The notes beneath the pieces are model-generated. The model was given only the letters and a program-made list of their open reading frames with translations. It had not been told where the DNA came from and ran no database searches. DNA of 64,000 nucleotides from Symsagittifera roscoffensis. Taxonomy: Eukaryota; Xenacoelomorpha; Acoela; Convolutidae. The stretch spans positions 56,963,896-57,027,895 of the forward strand of contig NC_087068.1 in the NCBI RefSeq assembly GCF_963678635.1, written 5' to 3'. Below are positions 1 to 12,129 of this stretch, piece by piece. Within the stretch, counting starts at the first letter, position 1. The number at the start of each line of letters is the position of its first letter. The translations under genes were made by a program, and so were the position numbers.

Positions 1-2128
1 ACTTTGAGAAGAAGAAGGGTCGTGTTTGTAATAGCACCAGCCTAAAAGCAACAAAAATACATTATGACTCATGTAGGTTTGTTATTAAGTTTGAGGTTTT
101 GCTCTTATGAAAAGTGTCTGACAAAACTTTAAGTATCGGTGGTACTAATTGATGTCTCCAGAAAATGCATGTGATTGCAAATGCATACAAAAAGCTGTTT
201 TTTTTAAAATCATAGTCAAAATTATATATATTTTTCGTTTATATAGTTAAATTTCAGAATTATCTCAGCCTATATAATTTTATTGCAATTGCCATAGGAA
301 TACTGAAAATTGTAAGCCAAATTATCGTCATTTTTTTCTGAGATTATTAGTCATATATATATTTTTCAAAACTACCAAGGCGTGTGTGAAAAAATACCTC
401 TAAGCTGCCGAATCTTTTTGCTTATCTGCGAAAAAAGCGCCGATAAATTTTCAGATCTTCGAAGCAAAAACGCTATAAGGATCCAATTAGGAGGAATCGC
501 AACGTAGCCAATGGATAAAAAACTACCATTATTTTCAAATCCACAGGCTAATCGGCAATTTTTGCCATTTGTACCGTCTTTTACCGACTAATTTAGATTC
601 TTATCGTATATTTTGTTGGGAAAATCACGTTTTTTACGATAAGTTTTTCTTTTTTTTGGTGGAAAATAATTGCGCTCTAGTTTTTCTTTCATCATTTGTT
701 TTTCATTTTGCCTACAAAACTAATTTTCATTTCAAGCAAAAAAATTCAACGTGATTTACTCTGTTTTTAATAAACAAAGACTTATTTTCTTTGATTAGGT
801 GCCTCTTGATTAAATAAATTGCGATTTTTCTGATTTCTAATTTCACACAGGTAGCTCGGAGTGCTATCGACTGATTAAAAGCCTTACATGAAACACATAC
901 AAGATAGATACAACCCCCCATGAAAGACATTTTGATGCATGTAACTTTTTATGATGTATAGATTCGCTTGATCTGATTTTTTTGTAGATTTTCAGTCTTT
1001 TTTGTGGCTTCTAATCAGGCTGAAAAAGCCATCAGGTGTAATTTGGATTCTCATTTTATCGCATTTTTTTCTTTTTTCCCTGCTTGATTAATGACAAGTG
1101 AAAACTTCACAAGCACGGGTTACAAAAGTGATTCTCTCCCTTTTTTCCCCTGGTGTATTTTCTCATTTTTAAAATTCCCCTCGACCTGTGATGCAGCTAA
1201 TGCAGCGTAATTACAACTTTCATGATGCGGAATTAAAATTCCCAGCCGGGTGTCATTCAATCATCAATCAGGGGAGAAATCCCGCTGAAAATAATGAACT
1301 TTCCCCCTATTTTCCCCAGTTTTCCAGCAATCTCTCCCCTGAGCGACACAAATCGGCGCCAGCATGTCTGAGCCCGGCGCTTTCCCATCTAATCGGGACA
1401 CCCTTCAATTTCAGGACACAAAACAGATTTTCCCTATTTCAAATGTGCCTTGAAATTCTCCCTCTAATTCCCTCTCGATTTTTGTTCACGATACATCAAT
1501 AAGCACCCATTTTAAAAACCCATTAAAAGCTTACCCATTTCCTTGCTGCCTCTTAAAAGCATCCCTTTTCATTAAATTCCATCACAAAACCCATTCATTT
1601 CCCTATTTTTGTTCAAACTTTTCTTCGCCTCTCATTGTTAATTTCCCTCCCGGGGCGTTTTTTGTATTTTTTCTCAATTCTCTCCTCAATATCTCCCGTT
1701 TTTCCTGCTTATCTTTGGCAGAACTGAAGGCGTTGTTAGTGTTATTGAATTGCCTTCGAGTAGTTCTATACTTTCCCCCAGTCTGATTTCCTGTTCAAAT
1801 AATGTTCACCCATTTTATCAGGATTTTTTGTCATGGTTGTCAGGACAACTACAGATAAAATCGATAAGGCATCCGCAAAATGCACTCATTTCCCTCCTTT
1901 AGTCAATTTCAATGGCATTTTTTCCAAATCAGCCTTTTCCCTGCCATTAAAATTTTATGTTCCTTTTTTATTATCTCGCCAGATTAAACTGAGAAAATAA
2001 TGATATGCAACCTACTTTTTAACTTTAAGAAAGACAAATTATAATTTCGAAAAAAAAACATATGTAGGTCAACAAGTCCATTTGATACCAATTACACATA
2101 AAAATCATTTGATGTTTTTTTTGAAAAC
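1..2128. other. Non-coding stretch with pyrimidine-rich segment
   Basis: No convincing exon is visible. From about 1040 to 1960 the plus strand is unusually rich in C and T (runs such as TTTTCCCC and CCCCTATTTTCCCC) and less AT-rich than its surroundings. A 104-codon open frame at 1188-1502 has biased low-complexity composition and no splice signals, so it is not called. A TTTATT at about 1967-1972 reads AATAAA on the minus strand and could be the polyadenylation signal of the minus-strand gene whose last visible exon ends upstream of it. Confidence 0.4.
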
Positions 2129-5100
2129 TCATAGGTTAGATATTGTAGTTTTTTTATTGTCAAATGATAAAAAATGATTAAGTTGCAACTTACGTTTAAA
2201 TGGGATTGATGACTCGTTGTGGTTGTCCATAGTGGCCATACTATGGTCTATGTTTGGGTATGGCACTGGTCCATCGTATTCCTGCCCTCCCCTCACCCCT
2301 GGTCCTCTTTCTAGAACAATGGATGATGAACCCCCTCTCAACTCTGACTTGTCTTTTTCACTGCAGGATGTGTTTGTGTGTTCTGAAGTAGATGTTGAAT
2401 CTGAAATTAAAAACAGAACTTTTTATAGACTCAGGTTTAAAAATTTGAATAAAGTTTGGTTTCAATAAGTTATAACAGTTGTCTTTTAATTGTTGAATTA
2501 TCTAACTTACATGTCAAAATGCGGTCAAACGTTGCTTCTTTTTTTTCAAATATTTATGCAAAACTTATTTAATAAAAAATGAAACATAAAAATGATAACG
2601 ATCAGTTGACCACGAGGTAAAAAACCAACATGCAAGCTATTTAACTCTTTACGAAGAATTTCTGATGTGCCTTAGTTAATAATTAAAGGCTCATTTTTGG
2701 TAATTTTCTTGGCTGGTTATTTTGTATTAAAATCTCAAGCAACGACCAAGTTTCAAATTATTTCCCAATAAAATCTGAAATGGGTTCAACCTTCAAGCTT
2801 TGTACAGTCGGTTTTATTTAATTTTGATTTTTGAATCTTAAGTCAACTTCATTAAGAATTCAAATGTTGTTTTTTTGAATACTCACGAGTTCTGTTGTGA
2901 TGAATTGTTGTGTGATGCAATATTGACCAATGATGTGGATTGAAACATATGTTGGATATGTGGTTATTGCTCCCCCCATTAGCGCCAACACTTCCCCTCC
3001 CCCTCCCCCTCGCCCCACTCCCCTTCCTCTCAACAGTCACGTGTTCTGCCTCTCTTTCTCCGCCCTGCTCCCCGCAACACAGCGTGCCACCGGGATGTCG
3101 ACTGTTCTGCGCAACGCAAAGTGGATTCGGTTTGAATATCGTGTCAGGTGTCATTGCGGAACGGTTAAAGTTGTGTAAAATAACAGCGAGCCAGTTCAAG
3201 ATTCGTTCCAGCAATTCACAACTATCGATGCCTGACAGTTCTTGATGATCAGATTTTGTTGCTTTCGAAGACTCCTTGGACTTTTTGAGGCAATTTAGAA
3301 CGTCCAATTTTCCAGATTTTGGCTGGTTTTTGGCGTATTTTTTGGGATCTATGGTTATGCACGTATATTGAGTTGCAGTTCTATTGATTAATTCGACCTT
3401 TTCTGATAAAATTTCAGAGGTTTTTCCAGAGTTTCGAGCCAGAAGCGAAAATAGGATTCGCAGATTGTCGTCTGAAAGGCTTTTCAGAAGTTGTAGAAAA
3501 TTCTCGTTGTCGAATGAGCCGTTTGTTTTTTCATATTCAAAAATGAGTTTCAGTATCTGAAACACAAAACGAGAATAAACATCAGGTAAACGGAAGTTTT
3601 AACTGGTAATAAATTATAATGAAGTCTAAAAAACTGACATTTTTGGGCAGAGGAAATTTTTTGATGAACATCAGGAAAATAACACAAATCAGCGATTTTT
3701 TGCTGTTTTCACAATTTATAACTAATTTTAGTGGTTGTTTCTAGTTGTTATTCGTAAAGTAATATTATAATTTAGTGATTTTTGTTCGATATTTTTGTCT
3801 AACTTTTGTCTGCTGAGTTTTAGAAGTGAGAGTTAAAAGAAGAGAGGAAACGCCACGAATCGCTCTCAATTTCACTTGTTCACTGGTACAACAAAAGAAG
3901 CTTTTAAATCTGTTCAAGTTCCTCTGCGTCAAAATGTCTCAACTAAGTTCAGACTTTGAATCGATAGTCATTTTTGCACAATTAAAGTGCTAGATAACAA
4001 TGCGCGAGATACGAGAACGTCGGCAATACTGTCGTCTATGATTCTGTATCTTCAGTTTTATGTAAGCTCCAGAATCCAATCGATAAGAAAGTTAGCGCCA
4101 ACATCGAAACCGAAATATCCCCCCTACCTGTATTATATCCCATAGCCGTTTATCGACGACCGTGATTAGACGGCGGCTTAACACTTGACGTATTTGGTAA
4201 TAATAACACGTTCTGGTTTGTGTATATGCTAATTAAAAAATAGGCGCCCGACAAGTTTGAGCTAAGACGCTTTGGCGAATATATCTGGCGGCGGGTATAG
4301 CCTGCCTACTACCGGCGACAACTACAAAAAGTACCTGTCTAAAAGCATATAGCAACGAATATAGCATCCCCCCACCTGAAGGAAAAAACCACTATGCCAA
4401 TTTTCCCAAATTAGCTCCAAGCTAATAATCTCCTCAAAAATGCAAATCAACAGCTCAAGTTTCTCATTAGTAATTCTTCTCTAAGTAATACCTAATTGCA
4501 GTTTTCCGATGACGTGAAAAGAAAAATTTACCCTTGTTAAAAAGTTCCCTTTTTTAGAAATTTTAATCGAGGAATTTTTCAATGGTCTAATTGCTTTTCA
4601 GCAATAAAAGTATTAACCAGTTTTGTGAAGTTTAACAACGTCTAACAATAGGCTAAGTTATTGTTTAAAAAATGTAGAAAAACTACCTTTTAAATCCTAA
4701 GCCAACTTTTTGGGCTTTATTTTCCTTATTAAACACTTCACAATTTTCCTATTCGTATTTTATTGTACTTTATAGAAAAAATTTTTGTGGAAAAAAATCA
4801 ACTGAGCAAAAAAATCATAAATAATTTGCAAATAAAGAAAAAACTAAAATAAATTCAAAAATTTATGCCAAAAATCAGCTCACAAGTATTTCATATTCAT
4901 AAAAAAAAATTTTTTTTAAATCGAGCGCACAAGTATGAAAACTCAGCCGAAAAAGATGAAAACTCAGTTCGAATAATCAGTTCAATTTTGCGTTTTTCTT
5001 CAAAGGTGATTGCAAAAGTTTCGAATTACCTGCACCAAATAAATGAAGTAGAGAATGAACAAAAAAACTTTTCAGTTCAATTTTGAAGACTGTTCAAAAA

Positions 5101-6337
5101 ATTAGAGTGAACAAGCAGTGAGTCAGAGACCCGCTAGAGAGCACAGCTGAGGTTAAATTAGATCACGGGCAAATTTCAAAGAGCGAATAGTACAAACTGG
5201 AAAATGGAAGACAAGAAAGTAAGACTGAATATCAATGGATCTATGGCTCCAAAGCCGAATCCTCGCTGACGCTCGAACGCTTGACGGACAGGCTAGTGAC
5301 GCGTGATTAATAATTAACCAGTGTTTAAAGTGGCCTTTCAAGTAGTCCCAATTCTAAAACACTGGCGCTAACTTCCGTTCTAATCAGGTCTGAAAGTTGG
5401 ATTTAGGCTCCGAACAAAATGCACACTTGAGAAAATCCGACCATACTTCAGTTCAAAGTCGCTTTGTGAAGCCAAGAAGCTATTAGGGATCGCGTCTGGT
5501 CTGAACTGAACAAACAGGAAGATGCGCTTGATTACAATAGGCCTGTTACTTACCAATCTGTCATATTTTTTGATGGAAGGGTATTTGTCTGTTTTCTTGG
5601 CCTGACTTATAGGTTGGTCTGTGACTGAATACAATCCTATTTTTAAAAATATAATATTTCAAGCTTTCCACTGTTTTGTGAGACTTTAATCGATCCAAAT
5701 TGATGAAAACTAGATTTGAAAACTATTTGAAACTGATGAAAATATATTTTGAGAAATGAAATCGATACTTTTATTGTGGGGACAATTAATTGCTTCCTAA
5801 TTACAGACACTTGAAGCTGCGCTGTTCTAAATATAGACTAACTTTGGCGCGAAAATGAAAGCGAACGTCGAACCTGCCAATTAACACGCGTTAGTCTGTA
5901 ATTACAACTCAGATTCGTTCACAAGTCTAGACTGAACAAAAGTCAATGACCTATTACAGCCAGTAGTACTGACCCTCTAAGGCTCCTTAATCCAGAAGAT
6001 TTGAACATAAAAGAAAACTTGGAACACAATATCGATAGAAAAATTCAGTTCTCGGAGAAAAGAGTAGTCTTTTTCCAGTTTCTCTTTGATTTCTACCGAA
6101 ACACTTTTTCTAAAATGCTATTTGAGTTGACTTAAGCTGTTATAATTATGAAAACAGCAAAAAGCCAAATTATAGCCAAAAACACAAAATGGAAAAGAAA
6201 ATTACTTAGAAAAAATGCTGGCATAAGAGCAGTTTTGCTGCAAAGAATAAATCAAATTAACTTACGTTTTTGATGAGTTTGCGACGATCAGCGCGCTTGT
6301 TTTTGGGAGCAAACTTCGAAGACAGTAAAGAAAGCAT
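2129..6337 (-). CDS. Spliced gene, product not recognised (span of four exons)
   Basis: Four minus-strand exons can be joined with consistent phases: 6337-6266, 5601-5554, 3556-2887 and 2343-2194 (or read through to a stop at 2129). Donors are GTAAGT, GTAAGT, GTGAGT and GTAAGT, and each acceptor ends in CAG. The product would begin with about 40 mostly basic residues, continue with a helical leucine-rich segment (LLKSLSDDNLRILFSLLARN), a lysine/serine-rich stretch, a second helical segment (LLERILNWLAVILHNF) and a Gly/Arg- then His/Asn-rich tail. I do not recognise the family. Exons may be missing between 5554 and 3556, where about 2 kb has no clear exon, and the true 3' end is uncertain. The splice-phase agreement is seen in the sequence; that this is one transcript is inference. 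Confidence 0.5.
2194..2343 (-). CDS. Fourth coding exon
   Basis: The acceptor AAGTCAG (plus-strand CTGACTT at 2344-2350) is followed by two bases that complete a codon split in phase 1 at 2887, giving Gln, then LRGGSSSIVLERGPG and PVPYPNIDHSMATMDN. It ends at a GTAAGT donor (plus-strand ACTTAC at 2188-2193), again phase 1. If the donor is not used the frame stops at 2129. The Gly/Pro-rich composition suggests a disordered tail. A following exon was sought in 1-2128 and not found with confidence; candidate acceptors there lead to early stops. Confidence 0.4.
2887..3556 (-). CDS. Third coding exon (670 nt), main body of the unrecognised protein
   Basis: The acceptor TTTGTGTTTCAG precedes ILKLIFEYEK, and the donor GTGAGT (plus-strand ACTCAC at 2881-2886) ends the exon in phase 1. 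The 223 codons hold a helical leucine-rich N-terminal part, a Lys/Ser/Pro linker (KKYAKNQPKSGK), a Cys-containing helical segment and a low-complexity C-terminal part rich in Gly, Arg and Glu (GSGARGRGRGSVG) followed by His/Asn. The Gly/Arg part corresponds to a C-rich plus-strand tract at about 2996-3030. This is the longest uninterrupted host-like frame in the window. No domain is recognised; the helical segment could be a HEAT-like or other alpha-helical repeat, but that is a guess. Confidence 0.5.
5554..5601 (-). CDS. Second coding exon (48 nt, phase 0-0)
   Basis: A 48-nt segment is bounded by an acceptor (AAGTCAG before GCC, plus-strand CTGACTT at 5602-5608) and a strong GTAAGT donor (plus-strand ACTTAC at 5548-5553). 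It encodes AKKTDKYPSIKKYDRL, lysine-rich like the preceding exon. Both ends are phase 0, so it can be skipped or included without changing frame. Function unknown. Confidence 0.45.
6266..6337 (-). CDS. First coding exon of minus-strand gene
   Basis: ATG at 6337-6335 opens 24 codons that end exactly at a consensus GTAAGT donor (plus-strand ACTTAC at 6260-6265), phase 0. The peptide starts MLSLLSSKFAPKNKR and continues DRRKLIKN, strongly basic. Codon content is more GC-balanced than the flanks. The next exon at 5601-5554 is also phase 0, which supports the join. No other in-frame ATG precedes it in this exon. No core promoter could be identified upstream. Confidence 0.5.
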
Positions 6338-9336
6338 AAAATGAAATTTCAGCTGCTTTGCTGCTCATTTAACATCAATAAATTGTGTCCCCGGAATTGG
6401 AAAACGGAACAAGCAGAGAAATAAATGGGAGGTCGGAGTTGCAAAAGTTGTCAAAAGTTCATAAACTATTCATAAAATGACAGCTTGCGGTACGTTTAAA
6501 CAGGAAATTTCCGTTTTCAGAAAAAATGCAACAAAATCTGCGATTGTCTAAATTTCGATCAGCTCAAAAACTCAAATTAATTGGATTTTGTTAGCTAACT
6601 TGGGCTTTTTTCAAAGAGAGGTCGAACAATTTTTGGGAGAGTTAAAAGGGTGAAATGATACAACCGCGACGTCTCCCAAACTACGGCAGAAATAATTTCA
6701 CCGATGTTTTAAAATGGTAAGAAATAATTTTGTAAGAGAAAGTGAGCAAAATAATTTCGGATGTTGTTGTCAAAGTAACTATTCAAATATTTTTACAATG
6801 TCTGTTGCAGTTGGTTGATCAACAAACAACACGTAGTTTTCTTGTTCCTTCTTACAGTTTAACCCAAAATTATATACGGAGCTCTTTTCCAGAAGTAGCC
6901 AGCGAGCTCTGGTAGCTTGGTAAGAGGTAAAGAAATACAATCAACACTGGCGCTGTCTTAATGCGTCCGGAAAAGAGTAAAGTAGAACATGAGTGTAATC
7001 TAATTCTATCTGGATTTATGTTGTGGTTGGGGAAAAGAAAGAAAGGAAAGAAAGTTTGGAGTTAAAATCAAATTTACTGTCCTAATATTATTATTTCTCC
7101 GTTTGCTCTTAAGGGCCAAAGAAGAAAGAGAGATTTATGTTTATGTGCAAACTAGAACTAAGTTTAGTTTGACCGAATTTCGATTGGGTAATTTTGTTCA
7201 CTCCGAACGGCCGATTTTTTCTTAAAATGGGTATAATTTCAGGGCTAAATTATTTACTATTGCAGTATTAGTTTTGATGATATGCTATTTGGTTGAATTA
7301 AGAAGCCTACTCAAGTCTTCTGAAAAGGAAAGATTTTAGAATAAATAGAGCGTAAAACTGAACTGAGTCTTAGTTCTGCCTGTCGGCTTAATAGACAGGA
7401 AAATGGGCGCTTCTAATTGGCTGAAATTTGGTCTAAATTTCGCGTATTGTTTGCCTTTTATTTAATTTCAAGCAGAATTGAGCATTTGTTTGTGATATTT
7501 GATTTCGATTCCATTGGATTTGGAATTTGATTTAATAATAAAGGCATTGGCGAAACGTGTGATTGTACAATAGAACAGAAATTCAATCTATAATGGTTTT
7601 GAAATAGCGGCAAGCATTTATAGCAAATTTTATTCAGATTTTTTTTTTCGTTTTTTTTTGCTCTCAATGATTGGAAAATGAGCTTTAAGAGGCACTGCTT
7701 TAAAATTGAAAGCGGAGGAATGATTAGAAAAAAGATGACAAATGAGAGGAATCGTAATGGTGGTATTTATAAACGTTTTAACATCAAGCAACTGTAACAC
7801 TATAAGAACAAAACTAAACCATGTTCGAATGTTTCAATAGCTCAGCTTATAATTCTATATTGCAAACATACCAAATCATCAAAAACATTGTCATCATTTT
7901 CATCACAATCTTCGTTATAGTCATAAGATGTATACACGCTTGTAATGTAATTTAAACAGTTTATTTTACATTCGCTCTTTTCATCTCTTTTTTCTCTGCG
8001 ATTTTTTGTCTGCTTTTATAAAATTACAATTCTAGTTTAGCGACAGTAAAACTATCTATTTTGGCAAGATTTAAGACTGCCATAAGCTCTCTATTTTTAA
8101 AGAAGCAGTGTTGGTTTAAATGATGGTCGGTCGGCCAATATGTCTTCAGTATTAACGGCGCTTCTTTCGTCTTCATAATTGTAATGCAGTGTTGATTCAT
8201 TGGGATATTGATGCGTTTATATGTCTGCAAAATCTAGAGATACTTTCTGGAGATACTAGACCATTAAATAAAACGAGACTATAAGATGATGTTGATGATG
8301 ATTATGGATAATAAAAAGAGAGGGAGAGATTTATCTTTTCTTTATTACCAGTAGTTGTGGAGATTCCAGTTAGAAATTGAGTCTCCTGGAATCGATTCAA
8401 CTTAATCATATTGACTGTACTAGTCCCGACTAATAGAAGGCATATTATAACACATTAGCTCTTCAGTCATTTCTTCAGTGGCTGTCTGTCTTTGGCCGAG
8501 ACGATGTTATTGAGACTACTAAAAAGTGAAAACTACTGAGCAAAAATTATGAGGGGAAGCTACAAAAACAGAGACGCTTAGATGATGTTTTGCTGTTTCG
8601 TCTCAACAATCTCCCAGGGATACAAATTGAATAATCAGAAAACAAGGAAAAAGTTAAGAAGTCTGATGAACAAACGCGAGACTAGCGTGAAAAAATAGTA
8701 GTTCAAAAACTGTTCAGTAATTGCAGTTACCCATTTAATTAGAGAAATCTCTTTTAAAATTATCATCAAACAATTTTAGTCAGCTGCAAAATTTGAATGA
8801 AACCAGAGCCTGCTAAAAAAGTGAATATCATTTAACTCGAAAACCAGTTAAAAAGATATTTCATTCGCCTACCTGTCAAAATATTTCTACAATAAAACAC
8901 GATAACGATCATAAACATTTTTAAGGTTCGAGTTTGTCTTAAAATGATCGATTTATAGAAAGTAGACTCGCTACCAAATATTCTTTCGGAAAAAAACTAA
9001 AAACTAAAAAGTTTTGAAAGGAGTGGGATATCTTTTGAATAAACTTCGAAAGTTGAATGCTTAGAGATAAAAAAATATGACCGATAAAAACTCAATTGCA
9101 ATTCTTAAAGAATTTTACAGTATCAAAATGAAATTGAAAATTTTTTAACTGCCAATCCTTACTAAAATAAAGCCAATTTCTGATCAAGCACCCTTATATA
9201 AGCTCTTGTGATCTTTTAAAGGGCTCTTGATCTTGGAAGCTGTTATAAATTGACATTAAATTCCCCTACAAATTAACCGCAATTGTGATCGTTGAGTAAG
9301 CTTCCTAGTTACCGTTGTGATAGTTCATTCTTGAAT
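6338..9336. other. Upstream/intergenic stretch without recognised gene
   Basis: This region lies 5' of the minus-strand first exon. It contains AT-rich DNA with several chance open frames of 60-70 codons, none with splice signals or recognisable protein. No TATA-type or initiator motif is clear enough to call. No repeat family found elsewhere in the window was seen here. Confidence 0.35.
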
Positions 9337-9465
9337 AGCTTCAAATTTTCTATTTGAAGTGTTTTCAATACAATTTAGTGAATTGATAAAAAATCAATTT
9401 CAAATTGATTTTATATCAAATCTCTAAAGTCTATTGAAAATACTTCAAGTAGAAAATTTGAAGCT
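9337..9465. mobile_element. Small foldback (MITE-like) palindrome
   Basis: The left end AGCTTCAAATTTTCTATTTG and the right end CAAGTAGAAAATTTGAAGCT are inverted copies. The similarity extends over about 33 bases on each side (GTGTTTTCAATA against TATTGAAAATAC) around a 60-base AT-rich centre that contains a smaller palindrome (AAATCAATTTCAAATTGATTT). Size and architecture fit a MITE or foldback element. No coding capacity. The target duplication is not clear. Confidence 0.6.
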
Positions 9466-9725
9466 AAAAATTTGTGAATTTTTGTCCAAGTTTGATTTGG
9501 CAAACCGAAAAAATTAAATATGGAATCTGTAATTTTATTAGGCTTATAGTAAAAGCAATAAATTGATATCATAATCAATAAGGATTAAAAAAAAAGTGGA
9601 TTCTAATTAGGAAAACATAAGAACAGAGCAATCAAATTAAAATCTTGTTGAAACATAACTGAAAATTTTGCCATACATAAGAGTCTTAACCTGATTTTAT
9701 TTAATTTTCAAACTTTTCAGAATTT

Positions 9726-9803
9726 AAACAACATTGAATCTAGTGAAATATTGGGATGAGGATTAAATAACATTGAAACTAGTGAATTATTGGGATGAGG
9801 ATT
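9726..9803. repeat. Tandem repeat, two 39-bp units
   Basis: The core CATTGAATCTAGTGAA and following ATTGGGATGAGGATT are repeated at a 39-base interval (CATTGAATC at about 9732, CATTGAAAC at about 9771) with few differences. Confidence 0.8.
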
Positions 9804-10330
9804 ATGATGATTCATCATAATTACCATCCACATTGCTTAATCAACGTTTTAAAGGTCTGAAATGTTCGATTTGATCTAAAAAACGATCTTTTGGGTAATT
9901 CTGAAAATGCAGATATTTACATTTCATAAAACGCCTCATTTTCCCAGAACCTCAACTACTATTATTTCAGAACCCAATGGGTATCCGTATCTTAGTTTCA
10001 ATTGAGAAGTTTTCAAAATATACAAAGTAATCAAAAGGACAGATCAGTCGAAAGTCTGGAACATATTAAGTACTTTACAAACCCACCGCCAGTCATTTCA
10101 ACCTATGGGCAGTCTTCTGAACCCTTCTTTCAGGTGGGGTTATACCAAATTAATCCATTCTTGGAAAGTGGCAGTGGCCAAAACCAACAACCGCTGGCCT
10201 ATATTTCTAGATATTTCTAGAAAAAAGACCATAAATCCGAAATGTATCTTGCTCGAACGAAACTGTGATCAAACGAGAAAGGGTTTGTTTAACCTAAAAC
10301 ACTTCAAGTCAAATAAATAACACTTTTTAG

Positions 10331-10452
10331 GTCATTTTTGTATCATTGATAAATAATTTTGATTATTTTTGTGGTAATTTTTGTATCATTGATAAATAAG
10401 TTTGATTATTTTAGTGGTCAGTTTTTGTATCATTGATAAATAAGCTTGATTA
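10331..10452. repeat. Tandem repeat, three units of about 48 bp
   Basis: The segment TTTTTGTATCATTGATAAAT followed by (A)TTTGATTA occurs three times in a row with small differences in the spacer. It is AT-rich and non-coding, and lies just after a short plus-strand open frame at 10002-10220 that has no supporting signals. Confidence 0.85.
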
Positions 10453-10696
10453 GTTAGCGGTACAAAATGGTGAAATTGATTTTTTCTTTCGTGGAAATGA
10501 GAAGGGAACACCCTCACGATCAGCTAAATTTAAGTATTTTTTTTGGTATATACTATATAAAAAAAATATACAAAATTTTATTAGAGTCACTTGCTAGCAC
10601 AGAAAAAAGCGAGTCTCTGAATGTATTAAGTTAACACTGAGGCATCCAATTTAAAATTTCTACTCTAACTTATTAATTTTTTTAAAACTTATGCAC

Positions 10697-10702
10697 TTTA
10701 TT
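10697..10702 (-). terminator. Polyadenylation signal AATAAA
   Basis: Plus-strand TTTATT reads AATAAA on the minus strand, 34 bases beyond the TAG of the 10736-10880 exon. The position suits a very short 3' untranslated region. Confidence 0.45.
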
Positions 10703-10735
10703 CAAATTGAAGCAGTAGTTCAAATGGGATTTCGG

Positions 10736-10880
10736 CTAGATGCTTAGTTGATCCGGCTGCCACGAGCAATCGGCCGTGTCAGTCTTGACCAGAAGTAATC
10801 CGACCAAAGCTGTGCTCTCTGGCTGAGCCGGATTCCGACCAGTCGCCAATCGTCGTCGCCACTTCTCCAGTCTCGCTTGA
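10736..10880 (-). CDS. Terminal exon of a minus-strand gene, product not recognised
   Basis: The acceptor GTTTTGGTGTTCAG is followed by one base completing a split codon (phase 2) and 47 codons: QARLEKWRRRLATGRNPAQP, then a central part containing ALVGLLLVKTDTADCSW, ending QPDQLSI and TAG at 10738-10736. GC content is far above that of the surrounding DNA, as expected for coding sequence. An AATAAA signal lies 34 bases past the stop. The upstream exon is not certain; a phase-compatible candidate is at 20128-20184, more than 9 kb away. The product is not recognised. Confidence 0.5.
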
Positions 10881-11062
10881 CTGAACACCAAAACTACAAG
10901 ATTATATATTATTAAAGCACTTGAGATTAAACGCAAATGATAATAATCATGATAAAACAAACAACAGCACAAATAAAAACATGCAAGGTGTTCAACAATG
11001 TAATGTGCGCTTAAACTATTGAACTTTTTATGAATAATTTCTCTGTCAGCAAAGCTATAATT

Positions 11063-11135
11063 AAACAAGACTACTTGTATATCAGGGCAAATTCCTGAAT
11101 GTTCCGACTGCCCTTTAATTGGTCTCGATTAGTTT
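11063..11135 (+). repeat. Family A head module fragment
   Basis: AACAAGACTACTTGTATATC followed by AGGGCAAATTCCTGAATGTT and CCGACTGCCCTTTAATTGG matches the head of family A (full copy at 27681). The hairpin bases are partly degraded here (AGGGC/TTCCT), and the copy fades after about 70 bases. Confidence 0.7.
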
Positions 11136-11194
11136 ATGTTCAGAAAAAAAATTTGATAAATTATAAAATTTGAACTGCACCGGCACTGGATTTC

Positions 11195-11375
11195 GTATAT
11201 AATAATCGATTGAAATGGATTTTTATCGAAAAAAAGTGGACAATATAATCAATTAGAGATGCCAGTTTTAAAATTGAATCCATTTTTAATGAAATCAATT
11301 CGATTTTTTTTTTCGTAATAAAATAATCAATTATAATCCGTTTTTCTTCCATCATAATCGATTTTTTTTCTCCTC
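11195..11375. repeat. Degenerate AT-rich subrepeats (TATAATCGATT type)
   Basis: Short words ATAATCGATT, ATAATCAATT, AATCCATTTTT and AATCCGTTTTTCTTCCAT recur at irregular intervals of about 30-45 bases. A similar array occurs at 54885-55125. No coding potential; possibly part of a larger repetitive element. Confidence 0.5.
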
Positions 11376-12129
11376 AAAAATTAATTATTTTACAGCTTGT
11401 TCCGCTTTGTCAGCAAGACTACAATTAATCAAAGATGAATTTTGATTTAAATAAAAAACAGCATGAAACAAAAAAAACAAAATCAGTTCACAAAATCACT
11501 ATTTTTTTTCTGGCTGTTTTTTTCTTGTTGCACTTCTGTTTACCCTCCCAGTTTACAGTTTACCCGCTGCCCAAGTTTTTAACCCTTGAATGAGGGCTAC
11601 TGAAGAAAAATACTAATCAAGCAAATTTCATACATTTCGTTGTAATGAAGTCGTCGAATGTTCAAAGATTTTTCGCTTGTTTTAGCTTAAATACAGCTGT
11701 ATTGTCATAAATCAAAAAGAAGTTTTTTTTGTCACCAAAAAATTTTAATCATACAATTCCCATTTAGAGAAATTCTTTGACTAGCATTTTTTGACGACGA
11801 AATTTTTATTTCAATTGCAAAACGAACTTTGTACTCAAAAAAACTTCAGGAAAAATTATTAAAGGTGACTTTTTTATAATTTTAATTACTCATGCAATGA
11901 ACAAGGCATACAGAAATATGCCATACAAAACAAATAGACGTTTTGAGCGTTTTTGAAAAAAGTAATCTTGAAAAACGGAAAAAAAAGTTCAGTTTTTGTA
12001 TATCAAGTTCAGTTTTTGTATATGCATGCAAAAAAATTGTTTTAGAAAATGTTTGCTAGAGTACCAAATTCGTTATGCGATTGAAAAAAAAAAATTTTGG
12101 GGCGAATTTGATACTACTTACCCATCAAA

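Noticed and set aside
1188-1502. 104-codon plus-strand open frame
   Set aside because: Lies in a pyrimidine-rich tract, has Pro/Ser/Phe-biased composition, no splice signals and no recognisable domain.
2217-2468. Plus-strand frame opposite the fourth exon
   Set aside because: It is the shadow of the minus-strand exon at 2194-2343.
10002-10220. 72-codon plus-strand frame ending near AAATAAATAA
   Set aside because: Some of it looks protein-like, but it starts with TTG, a stop lies directly upstream in frame, and neither an acceptor nor a donor fits.
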